DNA from: Treponema sp. UBA4377
GTDB lineage: Bacteria > Spirochaetota > Spirochaetia > Treponematales > Treponemataceae
NCBI GenBank assembly: GCA_002391235.1
Contig: DGRX01000015.1
Location: forward strand, 28,116-92,115
DNA: 64,000 nt
Direction of reading: 5' to 3'
Program-made: the position numbers and the translations under genes
Notes under the pieces: model-generated
Told to the model about the DNA's origin: nothing
What the model saw: only the letters and a program-made list of their open reading frames with translations
The model's database searches: none
Shown: piece after piece, positions 7,201-14,567 of the stretch
Layout: every line of letters begins with the position of its first letter
Position numbering within the stretch: the stretch's first letter is position 1

Positions 7201-9921
7201 ATGGCGAACGTTCTGTACACACTGATAATTTATCCTCTGACTTTGATCATTGAGACTTCGTACAAACTTGTCTACGAAATCTTTGGCAATGTGGGATTGG
7301 CCGTCATAGGAGTCAGCGTGGCCGTGTCGCTTTTGTGCCTGCCCCTTTACATCGTTGCCGAAGCATGGCAGGACATAGAGCGAAAAAAACAAAAGCAAAT
7401 GCAAGCGGGGATAGAGCGAATAAAGAAGGCCTTTAAAGGCGACGAGCAATACATGGTCTTGACGACCTTCTACAAGCAAAAGCGCTACCATCCCTTGATG
7501 GCCTTGCGCTCGTCATTCGGCCTTTTGATTCAAGTTCCATTTTTTATCGCGGCCTATTCCTTTTTGTCATCGATGCCGGCTTTGCAAGGGCAGGCCTTTT
7601 TCTTTATCCGCGACATGGGGAAGCCCGACGCGCTTTTTGCGCTCGGGTCTTTTCCGGTAAATGTTCTTCCTATCGCGATGACAATCATCAACATTGCCGG
7701 AAGCGCCGTCTACACAAAGGGCTTTAAGCTAAAGGAAAAGCTTCCGATTTACGCTATGGCGTTGATTTTCCTTGCGCTTTTGTACGATTCGCCGGCAGGA
7801 CTGGTTCTCTATTGGACGATGAACAACGTCTTTAGCCTTGTAAAGAACATATTTTACAAGATCAAGCGGCCGCTCTTTGTCTTGTACCTTTTGGCAAGCC
7901 TGGCCGCGGCCTACGGAATACATTACGTTCTCGCCCGCCACAACGGCCTTTTTTCAAAGCGCCTTGTCATGGCGCTTATTTTGGCGCTAGTCTTTTTTGT
8001 TCCGCTTTTTGTAAAAGGAGCCAAATGGATTTTGAACAATTGCTTGCCGGGCTTGCTCCAAAGCAAGCATGACCGCCACGCGATTTTTTTGCTTTCCGCA
8101 TTTTCGCTCGCGCTTTTGACAGGCCTTGTCATTCCGTCCTACACGATTTCATCTTCCGTTTTGGAATTTGTCGACATCGACGGCATTTTAAGCCCAAACT
8201 TTTTCATCCGCTCAATTCTTTTTCAAAGCGCCGGCATTTTTGTCTTTTGGTTTTGCTGCGTATACTTTTTGTTCGGAAAAAGAGTCCAAAGCCTAATGGC
8301 CTTTGGCGCGCTATTCTTGCTTGCGGCGGCGTCTCTAAACACCTTTGCATTTGGCGGAAACTACGGCAATGTAAGCCGCGTCTTTGCATTTGACAAGGCA
8401 ATAAACGACTCAAAGCCCTATTTGATTTTTAACCTGGCCGCCTTGCTTTTGGCAGGCGCGGCGCTTTTGGCCATGTTAAAATTTTTCGCGGCAAAAAAAG
8501 CCGCGATTCCGCTTTGCGCCATCATCCTAATCTCTTTCGCTTCCATCGGAACGATAAACGCGATAAAAATCCAAGCGCAAACAAACGAATACGCTTCGCG
8601 CCAAGTAAAGGAAGAAAATTCAATCAAGCCCGTATTCCACTTTTCAAAAGAGGGAAAGAACGTCGTTGTCATAATGAGCGACCGCGCGGAAAACGCTTTT
8701 GTCGAGCCGATTTTTGAAGCATACCCGGACTTAAAAGAAGCCTACAAAGACTGGACCTTGTACAGCCACACTCTGTCTTACGACTCGCACACGCTTTTGG
8801 GAGCCCCTCCGCTTTACGGCGGCTACGAATACACGCCGCTAAACATGAACGCGCGGGACAGCGTTCCCCTTAAGGACAAAAACAACGAAGCGCTTTTGCT
8901 CATGCCGCGCGTCTTTACGGAACAAGCGGGATTCGGAGCGCAAGTCTCGGACTTGTCTTGGGCCAACTATTCTTGGGTTCCAGACATGTCGATTTGCGAT
9001 CCCTATCCGCAAATAACGCCGCTCAACTTGGAGCGAAAATACACTTCAAAATGGATAAGCGAGCATCCTGACAAAGTAAAGGCCAACACGACAAGCCAAA
9101 CGATAAAAAGAAATTTCCTTTGGTTCGCTCTTTTTAAGGAAAGCCCGGCCTTTATCCGCGAAAGCCTTTACGACGACGGCGCCTGGTGGACAAGCGACGA
9201 AGCCTACGCGGACATAGTCGAATACATAACAAAGCTTTCTGTCCTTGAATACCTTCCCGAACTTACAGGCTTTGACGGAAACGACAAAGGAAACTTTGTC
9301 CTCTTGCAGTCAATGGTCACCCACACCTCGATAGAACTGCAGGCGCCAAATTTTGACCCTTCGATAAACATAACAGACAAAGGTAAATTTGCCGGAGACC
9401 CCGAGAACGAGACAATCAGCTCAAACATAGCGATGCTAAAGCGAGTGGCCAAATGGATGGACTTTCTAAAAGAAAACGGCTGCTACGACAACACAAGAAT
9501 AATAATCGTCGCCGACCATGGAGCCGGTAAAGGCGGCCCCGCGCGGAAATTCTTTACGGACAACGGCGAAATTAAGGAAAGCGGCTACGAGCTGGACCAA
9601 AACCATCCGCTTTTGATGGTAAAAGATTTTGCCGACTCGGCGGACAAAAACGCGTCTCGGCAGTTCACGGTTGACACAAGTTTTATGACCAACGCGGACA
9701 CCCCCTATTTGGCCTTTGAAGGAATTGTAAAAAAGCCCATAAATCCTTGGACCGGCAAAGAAATAACTAAGCGCGAGGAAAGCGCCGCCTACGGTGTTGT
9801 CGCCGGAGCGCCCTACGATCCCGGAAAGCACGGCCTTTATAAGTTTGACCTTGACGGAATAAAAGTGTATGATGTCTTTGACGACATGTCAAAAGCCTCA
9901 AATTGGAAGGAAAGAAAATAA
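7201..9921 (+). CDS. YidC/Oxa1-type membrane domain fused to LtaS-like sulfatase-fold transferase
   Basis: A 906-residue membrane protein. Residues 1-215 resemble the YidC/Oxa1 insertase core: an amphipathic KKQKQMQ linker, FYKQKRYHPLMALRSSFG, and DSPAGLVLYWTMNN. About seven more hydrophobic helices follow, to near residue 440. Residues 455-900 are an alkaline-phosphatase/sulfatase fold like lipoteichoic-acid synthase. Its metal and nucleophile positions are present: D494 (VVVIMSD), T531 (SHTLLGAPP), D772-H773 (VADHG), H802 (QNHPLL). Family enzymes transfer phosphoglycerol or phosphoethanolamine from lipids outside the membrane, so periplasmic phosphonate or phosphoglycerol transfer is inferred. 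Nine bases separate it from pntC. Confidence 0.85.
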   Translation: MANVLYTLIIYPLTLIIETSYKLVYEIFGNVGLAVIGVSVAVSLLCLPLYIVAEAWQDIERKKQKQMQAGIERIKKAFKGDEQYMVLTTFYKQKRYHPLMALRSSFGLLIQVPFFIAAYSFLSSMPALQGQAFFFIRDMGKPDALFALGSFPVNVLPIAMTIINIAGSAVYTKGFKLKEKLPIYAMALIFLALLYDSPAGLVLYWTMNNVFSLVKNIFYKIKRPLFVLYLLASLAAAYGIHYVLARHNGLFSKRLVMALILALVFFVPLFVKGAKWILNNCLPGLLQSKHDRHAIFLLSAFSLALLTGLVIPSYTISSSVLEFVDIDGILSPNFFIRSILFQSAGIFVFWFCCVYFLFGKRVQSLMAFGALFLLAAASLNTFAFGGNYGNVSRVFAFDKAINDSKPYLIFNLAALLLAGAALLAMLKFFAAKKAAIPLCAIILISFASIGTINAIKIQAQTNEYASRQVKEENSIKPVFHFSKEGKNVVVIMSDRAENAFVEPIFEAYPDLKEAYKDWTLYSHTLSYDSHTLLGAPPLYGGYEYTPLNMNARDSVPLKDKNNEALLLMPRVFTEQAGFGAQVSDLSWANYSWVPDMSICDPYPQITPLNLERKYTSKWISEHPDKVKANTTSQTIKRNFLWFALFKESPAFIRESLYDDGAWWTSDEAYADIVEYITKLSVLEYLPELTGFDGNDKGNFVLLQSMVTHTSIELQAPNFDPSINITDKGKFAGDPENETISSNIAMLKRVAKWMDFLKENGCYDNTRIIIVADHGAGKGGPARKFFTDNGEIKESGYELDQNHPLLMVKDFADSADKNASRQFTVDTSFMTNADTPYLAFEGIVKKPINPWTGKEITKREESAAYGVVAGAPYDPGKHGLYKFDLDGIKVYDVFDDMSKASNWKERK

Positions 9922-11522
9922 TGAGCGGAAAGAAAATTCAAATCTTGGACTCTACCTTGCGCGACGGAGCGCAGGGCGAAGGAATCAGCTACTCTGTGCA
10001 AGACAAAATTCACGTTTGTCAGGCGCTTGACGAGCTGGGCGTGGACTTTATCGAGGCTGGAAATCCCGGCTCAAATCCCAAGGACATGGAATTCTTCCAA
10101 GAGATGAAAAAGATTCCCCTTTCCCACTCCAAGCTTTGCGCCTTTGGATCGACGCGCAGAAAGGACATCAAGCCCAGCGAGGACGCAAACCTCCAAAGCC
10201 TTGTTTCCGCCGGAACCGAATGGGCCGTGATTTTCGGAAAGTCTTGGCTTTTCCATGTGACTGAAATCCTCCACACAAGCGAGGAAGAAAACCTCGCGAT
10301 GATAAAGGACTCGTGCGAGTTCTTGCGCAAAAACAAGATGCGAGTCATTTACGACGCCGAGCACTTTTTTACAGGCTACAAGGACAACCCGGAGTACGCG
10401 CTTAAGACATTGAAGGCCGCGAAAGACGGCGGCGCGGAAGTCCTCAACTTGTGCGAGACAAAGGGCGGCGCGATGCCAAACGAATTGCAGGAAGCCGTTG
10501 AGCGTGTCGTCCAAGAATTTGGAAAGGATTGCGCTATCGGAATCCACACCCACAACGATTCGGGCCTTGCGGTGGCAAACTCGCTTATCGCAGTCACAGC
10601 CGGCGCCACGCACGTGCAGGGCGTCCTCTTGGGCTTTGGCGAACGAACCGGAAACGCGAACCTTTCGACAATCATTCCAGACTTGCAATTAAAGATGGGC
10701 TACGAATGCCTTCCCGACGAAAACATAAAGTCGCTCACTTCCATTTGCAAGCGCGTGGCGGAGTTCACAAACCTTCCGCTTAATCCCGGCATGCCCTATG
10801 TCGGAGCCAACGCCTTTGCCCACAAGGCCGGAATGCACATCGACGCGGTCCTCAAAAACCCATCGGCCTACGAGCACGTGGAGCCCGAAAGCGTCGGAAA
10901 CGCGCGCGTCTTCCTTATGAGCGAAGTCGCCGGCCGCTCTATGGTAATCAAGAAGATTCAAAAGTTCATGCCCAGCATCACAAAGGACGATCCGATAGTC
11001 AAGTCGATTATGGCAAGGATGAAGGAGCTTGAATTTGAAGGCTACCAGTTTGAGGGCGCCGACGGCTCCTTTGAATTGCTCGTCAGAAAAATCATGGGAA
11101 AATACCAGCCCTTCTTTAAGCTTCGCTACTACCAAACAAACGGCGTGAACCCGCGTCCCGAAAAAGGCGTCAACGCGACGGCCCAAATAAAGGTCGAGGT
11201 CGACAACCAAATAGAAGTCACCGCAGGCGAAGGCGACGGCCCGGTAAACGCCTTGGACATCGCCCTTCGAAAAGCCCTTTCGCGCTTTTATCCCGCGGTG
11301 GAACAAATCCGCCTTACCGACTACAAAGTCCGCGTCCTGGACGGAAAGGCCGCCACAGCCAGCAAAGTCCGCGTCTTGATAGAAAGCTCGGACGGAATGG
11401 ATTCCTGGTCGACGGTCGGCGTAAGTTCCGACGTAATGGAAGCCTCCTGGATGGCGCTGGTCGACTCCTTTGAGTACAAACTTATAAAGGACATTGAAAA
11501 ACACTTTAACAAGCTTGTTTAG
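9921..11522 (+). CDS. cimA: (R)-citramalate synthase
   Basis: Condenses acetyl-CoA and pyruvate to citramalate, the threonine-independent route to 2-oxobutyrate and isoleucine. The 533-residue protein opens with ILDSTLRDGAQGEGISYS, typical of the long CimA type rather than LeuA. It continues with the metal-binding GIHTHNDSGLAVANS and ends in the LeuA-type allosteric dimer domain (about 400-533). Its ATG overlaps the stop of the preceding membrane transferase gene (TAATG), so it appears to be read from the phosphonate operon, although a structured region and a new promoter separate it from leuB. Confidence 0.9.
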   Translation: MSGKKIQILDSTLRDGAQGEGISYSVQDKIHVCQALDELGVDFIEAGNPGSNPKDMEFFQEMKKIPLSHSKLCAFGSTRRKDIKPSEDANLQSLVSAGTEWAVIFGKSWLFHVTEILHTSEEENLAMIKDSCEFLRKNKMRVIYDAEHFFTGYKDNPEYALKTLKAAKDGGAEVLNLCETKGGAMPNELQEAVERVVQEFGKDCAIGIHTHNDSGLAVANSLIAVTAGATHVQGVLLGFGERTGNANLSTIIPDLQLKMGYECLPDENIKSLTSICKRVAEFTNLPLNPGMPYVGANAFAHKAGMHIDAVLKNPSAYEHVEPESVGNARVFLMSEVAGRSMVIKKIQKFMPSITKDDPIVKSIMARMKELEFEGYQFEGADGSFELLVRKIMGKYQPFFKLRYYQTNGVNPRPEKGVNATAQIKVEVDNQIEVTAGEGDGPVNALDIALRKALSRFYPAVEQIRLTDYKVRVLDGKAATASKVRVLIESSDGMDSWSTVGVSSDVMEASWMALVDSFEYKLIKDIEKHFNKLV

Positions 11523-11531
11523 GGTGAACAA

Positions 11532-11684
11532 AAAAGCGGCGCGAAGGAACGGGGCGGCAGACGGCAACTCTCTGTTTGCGCCGCCGCGCAAGCGGCGGAG
11601 TTAAATAGTTACAAGCGCAAACAGCGAGTAGCGACGCTAGCTAGCGGTGCCGATCTGACGCATCCGTAACTGGGAGCCGCTTTT
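11532..11684 (+). other. large nested hairpin element between cimA and leuB
   Basis: The 245-nt gap has no plausible gene. An outer stem AAAAGCGGC/GCCGCTTTT (11532-11540/11676-11684) is followed by a T-rich run and could terminate cimA. It encloses CTGTTTGCGC/GCGCAAACAG (11572-11581/11615-11624), CCGCCGC-GCAA-GCGGCGG with a GNRA tetraloop (11581-11598), GTTAC/GTAAC (11608-11612/11666-11670) and the 12-bp palindrome CGCTAGCTAGCG (11635-11646). No T-box motif is recognised. It may be an elaborate terminator, a processed small RNA or a remnant palindromic element. Confidence 0.6.
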
Positions 11685-11701
11685 ATTTATTTTCCTTACT
11701 A

Positions 11702-11730
11702 TTGCAATTTATTTTCACTTACAGTATACT
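11702..11730 (+). promoter_or_regulatory. promoter of leuB
   Basis: TTGCAA (11702-11707), 17 nt, TATACT (11725-11730). The predicted leader of about 30 nt carries CGAGG at 11756-11760, ahead of the ATG at 11768. Confidence 0.75.
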
Positions 11731-11767
11731 TAAAGAAATTTAGCATAAATAAACACGAGGTATTCAT

Positions 11768-12862
11768 ATGGAAAAGACCATCGCCTTGATTCCCGGAGAC
11801 GGAATCGGACCTGACGTAGTAGCCGAAGCGGTAAACGTGCTTGACGCGGTAGCCAAGAAATTCGGCCACAAGTGGACTTATAAAAACGTAATCGCGGGCG
11901 GCGGAGCCATCGACAAGTTTGGCCACCCCCTTCCCCAGGAACAGCTTGACATAGCGCTTTCGAGCGACGCGGCCCTTTTGGGAGCGGTCGGCGGCCCCAA
12001 GTGGGACGACGTGGCCCCGGAAATCCGCCCGGAAAAGGCTCTTCTTGGCCTTCGCGGCGGAATGAAAGTTTTCGCGAACCTTCGCCCGGCCGTAATGTGG
12101 AAGCAGCTTAAGGACGCCTGCCCGCTTAAGGACGAGATTGCCGGCGACGGAATCGACGTTTTGGTTGTCCGCGAGCTTACAGGCGGAATCTACTTTGGCG
12201 AGCGCGGAACAAGCGAGGACGGAAAGACCGCTTGGGACACAGAAAAATACACATGGACGGAGATCGAGCGCATCGTCCGCATGGGCTTTGACTTTGCCAA
12301 AAACCGCAAGAAGCATTTGACGGTCGTAGACAAGGCCAACATCCTCAACTCAAGCCGCTTGTGGCGCAAGGTTGCCGAAGAAGTCCTCAAGGAATATTCC
12401 GACATCGCGCTTGACTTTATGTACATCGACAACGCCGCCATGCAAATGGTAAAGAACCCGCGCCAGTTTGACGTAATCGCCACAAGCAACATGTTCGGCG
12501 ACATCTTGACAGACGAAGCCGCGCAAGTCACAGGCTCCATCGGAATGTTGGCCTCGGCCAGCATCGGCGACGGAACGGGCCCCGGCCTTTACGAGCCTAT
12601 CCACGGCTCCGCCCCCGACATCGCGGGAAAAGACTTGGCCAACCCCTTGGCCACAATCCTTTCCGCCGCCATGCTTCTGCGCTTTGACTTTAAGCTGGAA
12701 GAGGAAGCCAAAGCAATCGAGAACGCCGTGGCCAAAGTTTTGGACGAAGGCTGGAGAACAGGCGACATCGCAGGAGCCGACCGCGAGGCCGTAAAAGCCG
12801 AAGGAAAGCTTGTCGGCACAAAGAAAATGGGACAGCTTGTTTTGGAATATTTGAACAAGTAG
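11768..12862 (+). CDS. leuB: 3-isopropylmalate / methylmalate dehydrogenase
   Basis: NAD-dependent beta-decarboxylating dehydrogenase. It acts on 3-isopropylmalate in leucine synthesis and, in organisms using CimA, on erythro-3-methyl-malate. The 364-residue protein matches family length: LIPGDGIGPDVV at 6-17, GGPKWDD, the substrate arginines in LLGLRGGMKVFANLRP, VRELTGGIYFG, and the metal/substrate site NMFGDILTDEA. The partner isomerase leuCD is not in the window. Confidence 0.95.
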   Translation: MEKTIALIPGDGIGPDVVAEAVNVLDAVAKKFGHKWTYKNVIAGGGAIDKFGHPLPQEQLDIALSSDAALLGAVGGPKWDDVAPEIRPEKALLGLRGGMKVFANLRPAVMWKQLKDACPLKDEIAGDGIDVLVVRELTGGIYFGERGTSEDGKTAWDTEKYTWTEIERIVRMGFDFAKNRKKHLTVVDKANILNSSRLWRKVAEEVLKEYSDIALDFMYIDNAAMQMVKNPRQFDVIATSNMFGDILTDEAAQVTGSIGMLASASIGDGTGPGLYEPIHGSAPDIAGKDLANPLATILSAAMLLRFDFKLEEEAKAIENAVAKVLDEGWRTGDIAGADREAVKAEGKLVGTKKMGQLVLEYLNK

Positions 12863-13014
12863 GAACGGTCAAGGCGCGCTACGCTCAAGGCCTTGACTCG
12901 TTCCTTTTGCGGATTGATTTTTTCATTATCAATCCGCAAAAAAAACGCCCCGGTCGCCATACGATTGGCGAAACTGCAACGAACGCCTGCGGCACTTGAC
13001 GCGGGCGTTTTTTT
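12863..13014 (+). terminator. tandem hairpins after leuB
   Basis: Three stem-loops in a row: GAACGGTCAAGGC with GCCTTGACTCGTTC (12863-12875/12890-12903), perfect TTGCGGATTGAT/ATCAATCCGCAA followed by an A-run (12907-12918/12928-12939), and an outer stem AACGCCC/GGGCGTT with flanking A and T runs (12944-12950/13003-13009). The last ends in seven T residues and should stop + strand transcription. The 3' arm of the last hairpin overlaps the spacer of the next promoter. Confidence 0.7.
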
Positions 13015-13024
13015 CTACTATAAT
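12996..13024 (+). promoter_or_regulatory. promoter of the SurA/PpiD-like gene, overlapping a terminator
   Basis: TTGACG (12996-13001), 17 nt, TATAAT (13019-13024): close to consensus. The 3' arm and T-run of the preceding terminator form its spacer. A leader of about 32 nt contains TAAGG before the ATG at 13063. Confidence 0.82.
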
Positions 13025-13062
13025 ATTTCTTACTATTTTACATATATTTTAAGGTGTTTTTT

Positions 13063-14562
13063 ATGAAAAAAGGTCTTTACAGCATCGGCGGAATCATCAT
13101 TTTGCTGATCGCCGCGTTCATTTTCGTTTTGGTTCCCGCCCTTTCAGGAGGAGTTGGCGAAAACCGCTTGCCCGCTTACGGCAGCTACAACGGAGTTCCC
13201 ATCAAATTTGAGGAAGGATCCGAGTTTTATTCATTGGCCAACCAAGCCGTTAGACAAATGGAACAACAGGGCTACAGCTTTTCAGGCGACTACGCCTCAT
13301 TCTTCTATTCAATGGCCTTTAGCCAAGCCTTTAATCAAGTTTGCGGACCGATGGCCCTTCGCGATTTGACAAGCCAAAGCGGTTGGATCGCCACGGACAG
13401 CGCCGTTGACCGAGCCCTTATCAACCAGTACTACAATGAAAGCGGAGAATTCTCCCAGGCGCTTTACAACGCCACAAGCGACGACGCAAAGCGCAAAAAC
13501 CAGGAGCAAGTTGTAAGCGCGCTTACAGCCGGCCGCTCATACGAAGACCTCTTTGGCTCATTCGCTTCCGTTAAAGACGCAAAATTGTACGGACTTAAGA
13601 CATCTTCCGCCGAATTGGAATTCATCCGCAAAATGGGAAGCGAAGTTCACGAATTTGAATACGCCGCTTTCAGCATGAAGACAATGCCCGACGAGGAAAT
13701 CAAGTCATTCGCCCAAAAGAACGCCGACAAACTGGCCAAGTACGACCTTTGCGTCATCACAGTAAACGACGAGTCGAAAGCGAAAGACGTTCTCAAGAGA
13801 ATCAACAACTCCGAAATCACGTTTGAGGACGCGATCACTTCATACTCAACAAAAATCGCCGGCGACACAGAGAGCGGAAAAATCTCCCAGAACCGACTGT
13901 ACCAATTGGAAGTTTTATTCAAGAACAAAGACCAGGTCTCAGAAATCACTGGCCTTGCAAAAGACGCCGTATCGAATCCCATTGAATTGAACTCTTGCTG
14001 GGCAATCTTCAAGTGCCTTGGCGAAAGCGCGAAGCTTGACGTTGACAACAGCGAAGACTTTGACGCAGCCAAGACTTACCTTTACAACAATGAGAGAGGC
14101 GTCGTTCAAGACTATTATACAGGAAAAGCCAACGACTTTATCGCCGCGGCCGCAACAAGCAGCTTTACAGAAGCCTGCCAAAAGTTTGGCGTGGCGAGAG
14201 ACACAACTCCTTCATTCGCGCTTAACTGGAACAACCAAACATTGATCGGAAGATCCAGCCTTGAGGACAAAGACGCCCTTAAAGGAGCTTCGGCCAACGA
14301 AAACTTCCTTAAGGCAGCTTTTAAATTGGCAAAGGGAGAAGTTTCCGCTCCGCTAGTTCTTTCTTCAACAGACAACGTAGTTATATTGCGCTGCGTTGAA
14401 ATTTCAGAAGGCGGCACATCCGCTGAGGACGCCGCTCGCCTTATCGGACCGGAAATCGCCAACGCCGACTCGGTCGTAGTGAATTCCGCGATTCAGAACA
14501 GCCCCAAAATCAAGTCAAACTCAGCCGAGTTTATGGCTGTTTTTACAGGTGAAAAGCAGTAA
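13063..14562 (+). CDS. SurA/PpiD-like periplasmic foldase (peptidyl-prolyl isomerase family)
   Basis: A 499-residue protein anchored by one N-terminal helix (about 6-28, IGGIIILLIAAFIFVLVPAL) with no signal peptidase site seen. The following region up to about 180 is SurA_N-like helical chaperone. A parvulin-like segment lies in the middle (about 215-330, with DVLKRINNSEITFEDAITSYS). It should help fold exported or outer-membrane proteins. The ATG at 13063 is chosen over an in-frame GTG nine bases upstream because TAAGG is better spaced. The parvulin domain is divergent, so isomerase activity is uncertain. Confidence 0.75.
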   Translation: MKKGLYSIGGIIILLIAAFIFVLVPALSGGVGENRLPAYGSYNGVPIKFEEGSEFYSLANQAVRQMEQQGYSFSGDYASFFYSMAFSQAFNQVCGPMALRDLTSQSGWIATDSAVDRALINQYYNESGEFSQALYNATSDDAKRKNQEQVVSALTAGRSYEDLFGSFASVKDAKLYGLKTSSAELEFIRKMGSEVHEFEYAAFSMKTMPDEEIKSFAQKNADKLAKYDLCVITVNDESKAKDVLKRINNSEITFEDAITSYSTKIAGDTESGKISQNRLYQLEVLFKNKDQVSEITGLAKDAVSNPIELNSCWAIFKCLGESAKLDVDNSEDFDAAKTYLYNNERGVVQDYYTGKANDFIAAAATSSFTEACQKFGVARDTTPSFALNWNNQTLIGRSSLEDKDALKGASANENFLKAAFKLAKGEVSAPLVLSSTDNVVILRCVEISEGGTSAEDAARLIGPEIANADSVVVNSAIQNSPKIKSNSAEFMAVFTGEKQ

Positions 14563-14567
14563 CATTC

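Noticed and set aside
10689..11591. Minus-strand frame of 300 codons over cimA
   Set aside because: Antisense shadow of a clear citramalate synthase; it extends into the structured intergenic element and has no promoter or family motif.
11608..11670. T-box leucine/isoleucine riboswitch for leuB
   Set aside because: No AGGGTGGNACCGCG-type T-box sequence or specifier loop is evident, and the leuB promoter lies downstream of the element.
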